A DNA stretch of 64,000 nucleotides from Cornus controversa (GCA_026545225.1 CM048846.1:40001501-40065500), one strand, 5' to 3'. Shown: positions 9,360-20,255, counted from the first letter of the stretch. Numbers and translations: made by a program. Notes: generated from the letters alone by a model not told the origin.

Positions 9360-12014
9360 CTAAAATCTCCATTTAGGCAAATCTATGACAGTATCAACAT
9401 CGAGCATGGAATTGACTTCACATATGGCTTGCTCAATGTCAAAATCATCACAGTTGAAGTGATTTAGGCATGCCTCTAGAGGATCCTTGGAAAGAATAGA
9501 AGGAAGTGCTTCCTGAACAAGGTCTTCCACAACATCGACACAAAAGCACTCACTTTCATCGTCGGATGTGTGGTGGGAAGCATTGAAGATGTTCAAGCGG
9601 ACTTTCATATTCCCAAAAGAGATGTCCATCACTCCAGTGCGGCAATTAACGCAAGCGTTTGCCGTGGCCAAGAATGGACGACCTAGAATGATAGGAATAT
9701 GACGCTTTGGATCTTGGACCAGTTCCGTGTCAAGGACTATGAAGTCCACCGGAAAATAGAATTTGTCCACTTGAATGATGACATCCTCAATGATGCCACG
9801 TGGTTGCTTCACCGAACGGTCGGCAAGTTGCAACACAACCGTGGTATGCTTGAGTTCCCCCAAACCTAGTTGTTGGTAAACTGAGAATGGAAGCAAATTG
9901 ACACTAGCCCCTAGATCAAGAAGTGCTTTTTCAAAAGATTGATTTTCGATGGTGCACGAAATGGTCGGAGCACCCGGATCTTTAAATTTAGGAGGGGCTT
10001 GGTGTTGAAAAATGGAGCTTATGTGCTCAGTTAAGAGGACTTTCTTAGGAACCTTATTCCTAGATTTGCGCTTTTGAGTGCACAAGTCCTTCAAGAATTT
10101 CGCATAGGAGGGAATTTGTCGAATAGCATCAAGGAGAGGGAGATTGATCTTTACTTGTTTGAAGATCTCCATCATGTCTTGGATTTTCTCTCCTTGCTTC
10201 CCGAAATGAGAAGGTTCCTTCAATCTTTGGGGAAAAGGAATCGGGGGTTCATAAGAGGTGTCAAGATTTGGTATCGATGACGACACAACTTCACTTGCCT
10301 TTCCTTTTGGATGTGAAGGGGTATTTTGCAAATTTGGATTTAATGGAAACGATTTTGGATTTAATTGGGATTCTTTTGGATTTTTAGGTTGCTCTTGGAA
10401 TTCCTTTCTCTCTTCCTCCCCTACCTTGGAATTAATGATTTTACCACTCCTTAAGGTTGTGATTGATTGAACTTGTTCCGGAGGAGCATTACAAGTTGAA
10501 GATGATGGATCTTCAATCATATGGACACCTTTGGGGTTCGCCACCGGTTGACTCGGTAACTTACCTTCCTCCCTTCTATTTAAGGCATTAGCTAGTTGCC
10601 CGATTTGAGCTTCTAACCTAGCCATAGATTGAGCATTGGCTTCAAGCTTAGAGATTGATTGAGAGTGAGTTTGCAATAAGCGGGTGTTGGCCTCAAGATT
10701 GCTTATCACTCTTTTTTCAAAGCTTTGGCTTCTCGGAGGAGGTGGTGGTTGTTGGTAATTAGATCTTTGATTATAAGGTTGAGGATTTGGCCTATAATGA
10801 GGTTGCTGAGAGTGGGAATTGAAAGAGTTTTGCCCTTGGAAAGAGGGACTTAATTCTTGAGGTTTCCATGAGAAAGCCGGATGGTTCTTGTAACCAGGAT
10901 TGTACGTGTTTGAATATGGATCATTCATTTGTTTAGAGTACAGGGCATTCACTTGCTCTTGAGCATAATCGGGCGATTGCCCGGCAATAGGACAATCTCG
11001 CACGAAATGTAAAGTACTATAGCAAAACGAACAACCTTCCTGATTTTGGACAGATTGGTTTGGAGTAGGCAGCCCATTTTTCATGATTAAATCCATTTTT
11101 CGGGATAGGGCTTCTACTTGCATGGCAACCTCATCTACCCGTGAAATTTCATGCACGCCTCTACAAGGTTGGGTGGCCTTCCCTTTCCTAGTGGAGGAGC
11201 GTTGAGCTGAATTGTTGCTTAGGGTTTGAAAAAGTTTCCATGCCTCATCGGGGCTTTTCGAAAGATATCCACCCCCACACGCGGAGTCTATCATTTGTCT
11301 ATGTTGCTCACTCACCCCATCATAAAAACTTTGCACTAGTTGCCATTTTGGGACAGCATGATGCGGACAAGATTTTAAAAGATCCTTTAACCTCTCCCAC
11401 GTCTCATGGAATTGTTCTTGGTCAATTTGGGTGAATCCGGTGATTGCTCGTCGAATATCACTTGTCTTACCCATTGGGAAGTATTTTTTCAAGAACTCTA
11501 TTTGCATCTCCGCCCAAGAATGGATTGAGTTAGGTTCTAAGGAGTTGAACCAACTTCTAGCTTTATCTTTTAGGGAGAAGGGGAACATACGCAGCTTTAG
11601 ATCATCCTCCGTAAAGTGTGGTACACGAATAGTGGAACACACGGAAAGGAAGTAATCTAAGTGCCGGTACGGATCCTCATTAGGGAGACCGTGGAAGCTA
11701 TTAAGAAGATTGATGGTGGAGGACTTTATTTCGAATTGAGTTGCCGCTACATCCGAAAATTGGATACATGAAGGTACTTCAAATGTAGTCGGAAGGTAAA
11801 AGTCCATAAGCAACTCTCCTTGAGGAGGTGGTGGTGGAGGTGGTTGTTCATGATTAAAAGGAGGTAGTCCGGGAGGTTGTCTCTCATTTGGATCCATGTT
11901 TTCAGTCCTAGGCAATATAGGGTCCCTAGAGGTTCCTCTACATTGTCTAAGTGTTCGTTCAAGTTCAATGTTACACGGAAGCAAAGGAAATGACAAGGAC
12001 CGTCTACCTAGCAT
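9360..12014 (-). CDS. Element B gag-protease polyprotein
   Basis: This is an open frame of 884 codons. Residues about 60-300 carry the retrotransposon gag (capsid-like) region (EDLKLRMFPFSLKDKARSW, KYFPMGKTSDIRRAI, ETWERLKDLLKSCPHHA). A single CCHC zinc knuckle follows (C-SF-C-YSTL-H-FVRD-C). Next are proline/glutamine-rich sequence, a probable coiled coil (SKLEANAQSMARLEAQIGQL), and an aspartic protease with active site DLGAS and flap/C-terminal motifs ILGRPFLATANA. The DLGA form of the active site is common in Athila-type elements. The product would form particles and process them; the frame ends where RT should begin. The start may be the first ATG (12014) or a later one (MDPNERQ, residue 40). 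Remarkably it has no stop, although the polymerase part is deleted. Confidence 0.9.
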   Translation of the reverse strand: MLGRRSLSFPLLPCNIELERTLRQCRGTSRDPILPRTENMDPNERQPPGLPPFNHEQPPPPPPPQGELLMDFYLPTTFEVPSCIQFSDVAATQFEIKSSTINLLNSFHGLPNEDPYRHLDYFLSVCSTIRVPHFTEDDLKLRMFPFSLKDKARSWFNSLEPNSIHSWAEMQIEFLKKYFPMGKTSDIRRAITGFTQIDQEQFHETWERLKDLLKSCPHHAVPKWQLVQSFYDGVSEQHRQMIDSACGGGYLSKSPDEAWKLFQTLSNNSAQRSSTRKGKATQPCRGVHEISRVDEVAMQVEALSRKMDLIMKNGLPTPNQSVQNQEGCSFCYSTLHFVRDCPIAGQSPDYAQEQVNALYSKQMNDPYSNTYNPGYKNHPAFSWKPQELSPSFQGQNSFNSHSQQPHYRPNPQPYNQRSNYQQPPPPPRSQSFEKRVISNLEANTRLLQTHSQSISKLEANAQSMARLEAQIGQLANALNRREEGKLPSQPVANPKGVHMIEDPSSSTCNAPPEQVQSITTLRSGKIINSKVGEEERKEFQEQPKNPKESQLNPKSFPLNPNLQNTPSHPKGKASEVVSSSIPNLDTSYEPPIPFPQRLKEPSHFGKQGEKIQDMMEIFKQVKINLPLLDAIRQIPSYAKFLKDLCTQKRKSRNKVPKKVLLTEHISSIFQHQAPPKFKDPGAPTISCTIENQSFEKALLDLGASVNLLPFSVYQQLGLGELKHTTVVLQLADRSVKQPRGIIEDVIIQVDKFYFPVDFIVLDTELVQDPKRHIPIILGRPFLATANACVNCRTGVMDISFGNMKVRLNIFNASHHTSDDESECFCVDVVEDLVQEALPSILSKDPLEACLNHFNCDDFDIEQAICEVNSMLDVDTVIDLPKWRF

Positions 12015-12275
12015 GCATTAACAGTCGAACAACACCTCAATACACAAAGTAACAATTGTCTTTACAAAAAGAATAAATGAATCCAAACCACTAATTTTAG
12101 GCGTTATACTCACAAAGGGTTCCAAGTTTACTTCTCTTTGATGCCCGCTATGTGGTATACCTAAAATCAAGAAGTTTGAGAATTAAGAACAAAATATATA
12201 CAAAAAAAATGAAAGAATTTCTAGCCTAAGAATTAAACCAGATTTAATCTTCCAATGGCGACAATAAAACCGTAG

Positions 12276-12293
12276 TCCCCGGCAACGGCGCCA
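12276..12293 (-). other. Primer binding site of element B, tRNA-Asp
   Basis: On the coding strand TGGCGCCGTTGCCGGGGA lies 6 bases after the 5' LTR. It is complementary to the 3' end of plant tRNA-Asp (GUC) plus CCA, the usual primer of Athila-type elements. Confidence 0.93.
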
Positions 12294-12299
12294 AAATTT

Positions 12300-13720
12300 T
12301 GATGTGGTTGAAACTAAATTATATTGTAAGCTTAATTTTTCCCTTTTTATCAAAATATAATTTAACCACTCGCAAGAGCACGAATCTTTGTAGATAAAGT
12401 TCTATATAGAGGGTATCGATCCCACGAGGACTAGTCGCAATTGTCTTAAAGGAAGATTAATTCTACTTTAATTCGAAAAAAAAGATTTTTGAATTTGTGT
12501 TTAAAAACTATTGCATGAATGAAATGACAAGAAAAGTAAAGAGTTTAAAGTTGGGAGAGAGAACTAGGGTTGGTTTCCACCACTAGCCATTCACATGTTC
12601 ATAAGTGTAGCAAGCATGGGATTTATTAATTAAATGCCTAACAATGTCATTAGGCTTGTGACCTCAATGGCATATCAAAAGATCAATGTGTGTGCTAACC
12701 TATCATAATCCATCTTCAACAAACATAGCTCTTCAACCTAACTAACTACCTAATTACTCTACTCTCTAAGTGAACACTACATGCATCCAAACTACCTTGT
12801 CTTGGCATGGTCTATACAAATTAATATCACACATTCATTTAAACACCATTATCTAACCATCATTTGCACTTCTTGTGGAATATGCAAATGTTGTGCATTC
12901 AAGTGACAAAATCTATTCTAAGATAAGAATAAATTCCAAATCAAATGAATATATATAAGAGATGTATTTGTGTACATAATCACTGGGCTAAATAATCAAC
13001 ATTTAATTACAAATCCCAAGAGCTACAAAGATGAACAAGTTTACATGGCTAGGGGTTGAAATCAACACCCTAGTAGAAGAGTTAGTTGCTCATGGTTGCC
13101 TTGCACCCTTCCATTGATGAAGAGAATGAAGCTTCTTGGTCTGGTTCAGCTCTTCCTCCTCCTCTCCCGAAGGTCTCTCCTCTCTAATCTGATGTGTGTT
13201 GAGAGATATATGAGATATGTGTGGCTTTTGGTGCTTTTTGGCTTCTTTTCTCCTTTGGGGCCCACCATATATATATATATATCAATATATATATCTCTTG
13301 TATCAAGAAGGCCCCCAAAAGTCTTGTTCAAGTCAGACAATCCCCCTAAGTCGTGCAAAAAGGGGGATTTTGTTGCAAGTGGGAGAGCAGGTGAGCAAGT
13401 GGGCAAGTGGGCTCTGCAGCATTTCGATTGATCGAGATTGAATCTCGATTGATAGAAATTTCAATCAATCGAAATGAGATCTCGATCAATCGAGATTTTG
13501 ATTAATCGAGATCAACATCTCGATTGATCGAGATGCCTTGGCTGCATTTTTTGATTTCTTCTCTTGACTGCAGAAAGCTTCCAACTTTGCTCCATTTACT
13601 CCAATACCTGCAAGACATCAAAAACACAAAAAATACCGTAAACATATCTCGGTAAACGCAAAAACGGAACTAACATATGCAATAAAGAGGGTTCAAATGC
13701 ATAGAATTGAACACTTATCA
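12300..13720 (-). repeat. 5' LTR of element B
   Basis: This copy is about 98% identical to 3508-4926 by eye and is followed by the target duplication CTGGT at 13721-13725. It carries the same palindromic array at 13422-13534, with one unit mutated to TTGATAGAAAT. It also contains a TA-rich run at about 13267-13283 that is 2 bases longer than in the other LTR. Confidence 0.95.
13422..13534. repeat. Palindromic repeat array in the second LTR of element B
   Basis: This is the LTR copy of the array at 4628-4740, with about six TTGATCGA-centred units. Confidence 0.9.
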
Positions 13721-13725
13721 CTGGT

Positions 13726-15660
13726 TCACTATCATCATTGAAATACATTCCCAACTCCGATAAATCTTTCATCATTTTCCATTCCCGAATGGCTATGCTA
13801 GCCAGAGTCCCGTGAGACTTTCTGCTCAATGCATCCGCCACTACATTTGCTTTTCCCAGATGGTATTGTAAATCAAAATTGTAATCCTCCATGTATTCAA
13901 CCCATTGCCTCTGTCACATGTTCAAGTTCTTTTGGGAGAAAATGTATTTGAGACTTTTGTGATCTGAATACACTTTGAATTTCTTACCATACAAGTAGTG
14001 TCTCCACCCTTTCAAGGTAAAGATCACTACTGCTAGCTCCAGATCATGCATATGATAGTTGTGCTCTTGAGTCTTTAGTTGTCTAGACCCATAAGCAACT
14101 ACTCCGTCACATTGCATTAACACACAACCTAGCCCGCTCCCTGAAGCATCACAATAAATCACATACCCCAAGCTATGCTCGGGTATCACCAAAATAGGAG
14201 TTGTGGTTAGCCATTTCTTCAATTCATAGAAGGAAAACTCACATGCCTCATTCCACACAAACTTCACATCCTTACGAGTGAGTCGTGTCATAGGAGTTAT
14301 AATACTAGAGAAGTCTATCACAAACTCCCTATAGTAGCCTACCAATCCCAGAAAACTCTAAATTTTGAAAACACTTTTTGGACTCTCCCAACTCATCACG
14401 GCCTCGGTCTTAGATGGATCAACTGAAACTCCACCTCCAGAAATGACATACCTAAGGAATTTCACTTCTTGGAGCCAAAACTCGCACTTTTCATACTTGG
14501 TGTACAATCGGTGCTCTCTAAGGATTTGCAGAATTGTCCTCCAATGTAACTTATGCTCCTCTTCCGAAGATAAGTACACGAGTATATCATCCACAAATAC
14601 CACCATAAAAGGTATCAAGGTACTTATGGAATGCGCGGTTCATCAAGTCCATAAATGCTATCAGTGCATTAGTCAAATCGAATGGCATTACCAAAAACTC
14701 ATAATGTCCACACCGCATACGAAAAGTCATTTTGTGGATATCCTCATCCTTCACCCTCAATTGGTAATATCCCGACCTTAAATCAATTTTAGAGAAGTAG
14801 TAAACTCCCTTCAATTGATCAAATAGGTCATCTATCCTTGACAATGGATACTTGTTCTTGATTGTCACATAATTCAACTTTCAGTAATCAATGCACAACC
14901 TCAAGGAACCATCTTTCTTCTTCACAAACAACACCAGTGCTCCCTACGATGATGCACTTGGTCTAATGAAGCCTTTGGTTTTCAAAACATCCAATTGGCA
15001 CTTCAACTCCACCAACTCGGCTGGTGCCATCCGATATGGTGCCATAGAGATAGGCGCCGTACCAGGTATAAGATCAATCCCGAACTCTACCTTTCTTTTG
15101 GGAGGCAAATCTGTCAAGTCTTCCAAAAAGACATCCAAGTACTCATATACCACCACCGGATACTCCTCTCTCGATATCTCATCTCCCTCGGCCAATAAAC
15201 TAGCCAAGATAAAACTGTTTCACTCTTGACTACTAATGCCATAACATGGAGATGTGTAGGAATCACTCCGATCCTCCACAAAACAAAAGCAATCACCCTC
15301 GGGCGTACAAATCGTCACTTTCCCTCTAAAATAGTCTATCGTAGCATGAAACTCCGATAACTAATCCATTCCTAGGATGATATCAAAACTACTCATGTTA
15401 GGGAGAATGAAATCAAACTTAAGTGTCAGACCGGCTATCTCGATAGTGCATCCCTGACATACTCTATCTAGGATCACTGTACCGCCCACTAGAGTATCAA
15501 TACATAAGGCTCTATCCAAGGTTGACACCTCTAACCCCAAAGCAAAAAAAAATCTTTTATATTCAAAACACTTTAACCTCCGTTCCTTACTCATCGATAC
15601 CCAACGAGTCAACTCTATAATTACTTGGACCCAACACATTATAAGAGAAGCACAAATCAA
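13726..15660 (-). pseudogene. Element A pol: protease remnant, RT and RNase H
   Basis: In coding order: the C-terminal half of a chromovirus protease (about 15530-15361, LVGGTVILDRVC, FDIILGMD; the DSGA active site is not recognisable); the RT N-terminal region (PPKRKVEFGIDLIPGTAPIS, APYRMAPAEL); RT core ([27 protein letters not shown]) with catalytic FVDDILVY at about 14590; and RNase H (VIYCDASGSGLG, YSDHKSLKYIFSQKNLN, VVADALSRK). Several frame changes and stops break it. The reading continues into the integrase at 3507 on the other side of nested element B. Confidence 0.88.
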
Positions 15661-16198
15661 AGAAAAATGTCCAGCCGGACCATTTTTTCATCACTAGCCC
15701 AACTCCGGCAACATGCCATTCTTGTCCTCACACTTTACCCAACCATATCACCACAATCCAATGCCGAAGTTCCACACTAAAAACACTAAGACACACCAAA
15801 CCTTTCCTAACAAACCATGTAACCACATCTTAAGTTCTACTAAACCAAATAATGTTCGTACAATGATATAGGTTAACGCGATAAGTTATCACATATTATG
15901 TATTCAACATGATTAACTACTACTCAACATAATAACATTTTATCACTTTTGCACGTAACACATAAACATGCTTTTGAACACATATTAAATCACATAAATA
16001 TGCTCTCAAGTCAATATATAACATATATCACATGTTATCACATAATTACTCAACACATTATCATGTAAGCACATTTTACATACACACAATTTCTTATATA
16101 AACTATGTCATGTCTACACGCGTTTCAACTACACGTAAGACAACCCTTACCAGTCGTCCCTAGGTATTCGACCTAGTTAAGCTTTTATAACAAGCTAT
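15661..16198 (-). other. Element A leader; gag missing
   Basis: Between the protease remnant and the primer site there are only about 540 bases with no recognisable gag motif (no capsid core, no zinc knuckle). A deletion of gag is the simplest reading. Confidence 0.55.
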
Positions 16199-16314
16199 GC
16201 TCTAATACCATGTTGTCACGCCCCGATTTCCAATACTTAAAAATCGAGGGTGATTATGTAATAAACCATCACATCTGACCATTAATCCCACTATAGTACC
16301 ATGCTCTGATACCA
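16199..16314 (-). other. Two tRNA-iMet primer sites of element A, about 104 bases apart
   Basis: On the coding strand TGGTATCAGAGC (16303-16314) lies 3 bases past the LTR end at 16318. A second site, TGGTATTAGAGC (16199-16210), lies 3 bases past a second copy of the LTR terminus (TGTCACGCCCCGATTTCC on the plus strand from 16214). The segment between them repeats about 40 bases of LTR end, then the primer site and leader, as a tandem duplication. Confidence 0.8.
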
Positions 16315-16317
16315 AGT

Positions 16318-18657
16318 TGTCACAGCCCAATTTTTAATACTCAAAAAATCGAGGGTGATTAAGTAATAACCCACCTTAATATCGTAGAAAAATTATCGCG
16401 TACACATCGTTATGTATGCACAATTCTACAATACTTATCTCAGTGGACCCACACATGGCCACACATACACATAACCAACCTCACTCCTATTTTCCAATTA
16501 GCTATAGTCTGCATTCAAGTTCAACTTCTTTCAGCAGGCTGAAACTACAATTTCAGTTGGCTGAAGAAGTGCTCTAGAAACACTTATTTTATTTTGTAAT
16601 TTTCAGCAGCCTCAAAGTGAACTTTTATCAAGCTCAAAGTGAGTTTTCAGTCGGCTGAAGAAGTGCTCTAGAAATGCTTATTTCATTCTGCCACTTTCAG
16701 TAAGCTCAAAATGAACTTTCAGCAAGCTCAAAGTGAACTTTCAGCAAGTTCAAAGTGAGTTTTTAGCCTGCTCAAAGTGACCTATTCGTGGAAAATGTTT
16801 AACAACAATTATAACGAACCTACATGTGTCAAGGCCAAATCTTAAGGACACCATTCATGCATAAATGGACATTAATGGAACTATAAACCATCATTCCTAG
16901 TCCTCACCTCACTAATTCATTAACACGACTATTCTTACAAGTTCAGACATGTGGAAAAAAAAAGACATAAATGAGAGTTCATTATTTGCAACATCAAGCA
17001 TTAATCATGCTCAAAATGTGCGTAGAGCGTATAAGATCATAAATACAACTACAACATATTCTTGAATTATAAAGACAACATATTAAAGTCTAAGTTTCCA
17101 TACACATATCAATATGCACTAAGTCCACACCCCAGACGTGCCAAATAGCAAAATAGCAAGAGAAGGAGTTTTAAGACTTTGAATCCATATCATGGATGCT
17201 CACCATCCATCATGCTTCCTCGCATTCTAGTAAAAGCTATACGTCCATTTCCATTGCTTACACATCAAATACCTTTGTCAACCACAATTCATAACATGCA
17301 TCATTTCACAACCCATCATATCTATAACATATGATACATTCGAACTTATCCACAATTTCACTTGCTTCACATAAGTCACGTTACTTCACATAGTTCAACA
17401 CAAAATTATATTGTACTCAGAATTGAACTCACACTCACACCACACTCACAAGACATGTACCGAAGTCCCACATCTTAATTCTTTTGGCTATTTCGGGCTA
17501 CTAACCCGTCCGGTCATCACTTACTTGCGCAAGGTAGAGGACTTTTAACCCCAAAGAGGATGCTTTCCTCTTCTATTTTTTATGAGTCATTCCCGAGTAT
17601 TCATTACAAACATAAAATATTTTACGTTTTGCACGTACATTCGTACATTTGGATGCATTGCACTTAATACATGCCCTATGTCCATTCTAGCATGTCATTC
17701 AATAATTTATAGTGACACAAGTATACATTAAATTCCCAAAATCAAGCTTTTCAATAAACTCACTAAAATTCCACATATGCAATTTATACCTCAACTTGCA
17801 CATATAAGTAATTCATGTATTCAATAGCATCTATCAACTATTTCCAATTCAACGAGGCATAAATCATCAATTAAATTCAAAAATTAATCTATAAAATCTC
17901 ATATTATCATATGTAACATAAATACATCAATTTTATGCTTAAAATATGAAATTAAACTTGAAATGTAAGACACAACACACACACCCTACCTCAATAGCTA
18001 TAGTTTCAAGCTATTCCTTACTTCACTCGAAAAATTAACTTTCTTGGAAATTAATTACAGACTGATCAAACTCGATCTCTTGTCACGTAGATCATTTCTT
18101 CCTTCTTCGGCGAACTCAAATTTACACCCGAAGTCTCTCTAAATTGATGAAGAAGGGAGGAAGAAAATGAAGCTACATATGTATATATATGTGTGTATGT
18201 GTGTGTGTGTGTGTGTGTTACTAATGGCTGCTGGAAGAAGAGAATCGGAATGACTGACCTCCCTTTGCTATTTATACCACAATGTCCTACACTTATTTAC
18301 AAGTATGCCACAACCTTTTCACTAAACTTTCCCGGGCTCATTTTCGGAGTTCCGTAACTTCGATTGATATGAAATTAATTTCGTTGCATGTCAAATATTT
18401 TATTTAATCTATCCTCCAAATTTGAAGTCATTCCAAGACCTTTGAATTTTTTGGGCCCACGGGACCCATGCCTCTGGGTTGACCAGATTCGAAAAAGTCA
18501 ACTTTTGTCAAACGCTCCAAAAATTTCGTCAAACCTTAAATAAGTTATATAAACATGTATTTTACATTTAAAATACATATATAATCATTTAAAATATTCA
18601 TATGCCAATTAAATGAAAATACAAGAAAATCGGCCAAAAATGGTCACGGTTCTTACA
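16318..18657 (-). repeat. 5' LTR of element A
   Basis: On the plus strand it runs from TGTCACAGCCCAA to CACGGTTCTTACA, TG...CA, 2340 bp. The part from about 17200 matches 1-1522. It includes tandem 22-mers at 16525-16780 and a short TG microsatellite at about 18180-18219. Confidence 0.88.
16525..16780. repeat. Tandem repeats in LTR A
   Basis: About six copies of a 21-22 base unit close to CAGCAAGCTCAAAGTGAACTTT occur, interspersed with two copies of a roughly 43-base unit containing GGCTGAAGAAGTGCTCTAGA (starting near 16552 and 16648). Confidence 0.85.
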
Positions 18658-19834
18658 AGGGAGTTATAAATATCATGTTGCATCATACATTGCTTATGAT
18701 ATGGTTATGACGTACGAATATTTGCTTAACATGATTAAATGAAAATGTATGTTTATGTGATTTTCATGAAACTTGCGAAATTATATTTAGATGTTCCTAC
18801 TGTGCGTGTTGTAGCTCATCTCATGAGTGTTAATTCTTTTTAGAAAATGGAAAAGAAGTGATGGAGTCTCCCCAATGGTAGCGGAATTTATTTCATCTAA
18901 AGACTTATATTACTTTATTTGAATACATATCCGGATTGTGGACTATATGCATGTGATGAACATGTAAATATCATTTATGTTTCGAGAACATGTATTATTT
19001 ATGTCTTATGATTTTATATATTGCAAGCATGATTTTGAGCATGGTAGATGCTAAAAAATTTAAATGATGATTCTTCGTTTATGTTCATTTTTGCATGTAT
19101 AAACTTGTGAGAATGGTTGTGTTGTTAAATTGGTCAAATGATATTCATGTATAATGAACTTGAGGATCAAAGTGTGAAAATTGACACTTATAGAATTCTG
19201 CTGAGGAACAGTTTTGAGGGCTTTTGATCAATCAAAATCCTTATTTCGATCAATCAAAAGGCTTTGATTAATCGGCCACGTATTGAGGAAATTTTGATAG
19301 AAGTAGTCCAATTCTAGTGGAGTTTCGATAGTATTTTAATAGCACTTCGATCAAGCGTAGCTTTCGATCAATCGAAACTCCCATTTTGCACAATCGAAAT
19401 GTGTTTCGCATAATCGAAATGTGCATTCAATCAATCAAAAATAGTTGGGACTGTGCAATCCAATGAGACTTATGTAAGCATGTTTTCATTAAAAGGTGGC
19501 CATAGTGGACTTGAATTGCTTATGTATGCATGATAATAATGATATAAAGAATATTTTCGCTGATTTTATGAAACGCTAACTTAGATTGTTGATCATTGTG
19601 ACATATCCGGTGAGGGATTGATGTATATGATAAGACTTCCACTGTATGTAATAATATTGGTGGTCCGGGTAGGAATCAAGGGTGATAATGGTAGTTTGCC
19701 ATGGTTATCCGGGTCGTGGATTGACGATCGAGCGATCATGACACCTCACTACCCGAAATTCAGCCTTGAACCGGGGGAGTCCCGACGGTCCAAATTTGGG
19801 GGCATGATAGATATGGTGGCATCTTCAAATAAAG
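18658..19834. other. Unclassified sequence outside element A
   Basis: This is the flank into which element A inserted, or an older element fragment. I see no protein similarity. It contains a palindromic array at 19221-19440. The stretch 19600-19820 is richer in G and C, and the small frame at 19618-19839 has no recognisable domain. An LTR remnant is possible but I cannot show its ends. Confidence 0.4.
19221..19440. repeat. Palindromic repeat array with mixed centres
   Basis: Units include TTTCGATCAATCGAAAC (B-type centre), TTTTGCACAATCGAAATG (C-type centre), TTTCGCATAATCGAAATG (intermediate) and decayed CpG-less forms such as TTTTGATCAATCAAAAT. The flank GTGCATT is shared with the internal arrays of B and C. 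Confidence 0.75.
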
Positions 19835-20255
19835 AATAAATAATAAAGAGCAATTGGTTAGGTATACGTCAGGCACATGGAACAAAGCCCAACGCAATTA
19901 CTCTACTGTCAAAAAAGATATTTTATCTATAGTTTTATGTATTTCAAAATTTCAAAGTGATTTATTAAACCAAGAATTTTTAGTTCGAGTTGATTGTCAA
20001 TCCACAAAAACTATTTAATAAAAGGATGTTCAAAATATTGCTTCTAAACAAATTTTTGCTAGATGGCAAGCAATACTTTCTATTTTTGATTTCAAAATGG
20101 AAGATATTAAAGGTGAAAACAATTCCTTCTCTGACTTTCTTACTAGAAAATTCTTGCAGGGGAACAGAAACGTAAGCATTATGCCTAAAAATAAAAAAAA
20201 TTGTTTAGAAGTTCAAAAAACCCTCGCTCCTCTGCATAAGCCTAAAGATGCTTAT
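19835..20255 (+). pseudogene. Endogenous caulimovirid (pararetrovirus) fragment, RNase H end of the polymerase
   Basis: The plus strand reads, in one frame from about 19838, a block of RNase H type: YTSGTW, then YSTVKKDILSIVLCISKFQ, VDCQSTKT, a double stop TAATAA at 20016-20021, then FARWQAILSIFDF and DFLTRKFLQ. That arrangement, with ARWQ followed by a DFLTR motif, is characteristic of plant Caulimoviridae rather than of LTR elements. The fragment is a few hundred bases long, has no coat protein, movement protein or RT core, and ends where element D is inserted. It is a dead fossil of an integrated virus; the genus cannot be told from this much. Confidence 0.8.

Larger units (their letters stand above)
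3508..13720 (-). mobile_element. Element B: Athila-like Ty3/gypsy element lacking RT, RNase H and integrase
   Basis: The LTRs are 3508-4926 and 12300-13720, with 5-bp target duplication CTGGT at 3503-3507 and 13721-13725. On the minus strand: LTR, tRNA-Asp primer site (12276-12293), open gag-protease frame (12014-9360), a short stump of the integrase C-terminus (9359-9171), a palindromic repeat array (9000-8619), a third reading frame (7954-6731), a long noncoding region with an extra polypurine tract, polypurine tract (4940-4927), LTR. By eye the LTRs differ at about 25 sites over 1.42 kb (about 98% identity), so the insertion is fairly recent. With no RT or integrase of its own it would need help from a relative. 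It is inserted in element A between RNase H and integrase. Confidence 0.9.
1..18657 (-). mobile_element. Element A: Ty3/gypsy chromovirus (Tekay/Del-like), partial, host of two nested insertions
   Basis: Read on the minus strand the order is 5' LTR (16318-18657), tRNA-iMet-type primer site, protease remnant, RT, RNase H, integrase, C-terminal chromodomain-like segment, 3' LTR (1-1522, cut by the window edge). Bases 1-1522 match about 17200-18657, which identifies the two LTRs. The gag gene and the catalytic end of the protease are absent. A TRIM (1948-2502) and a complete Athila-like element (3508-13720) are inserted in it. The iMet primer site with a chromodomain-like C-terminus is typical of plant Tekay/Del chromoviruses. 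Stops and frame changes throughout pol make it non-functional. The outer target duplication cannot be checked because the left end is outside the window. Confidence 0.85.

Noticed and set aside
16303-16314. tRNA-Met gene suggested by GCTCTGATACCA
   Set aside because: Only the 12 bases matching a primer site are present, at the LTR border; no cloverleaf.
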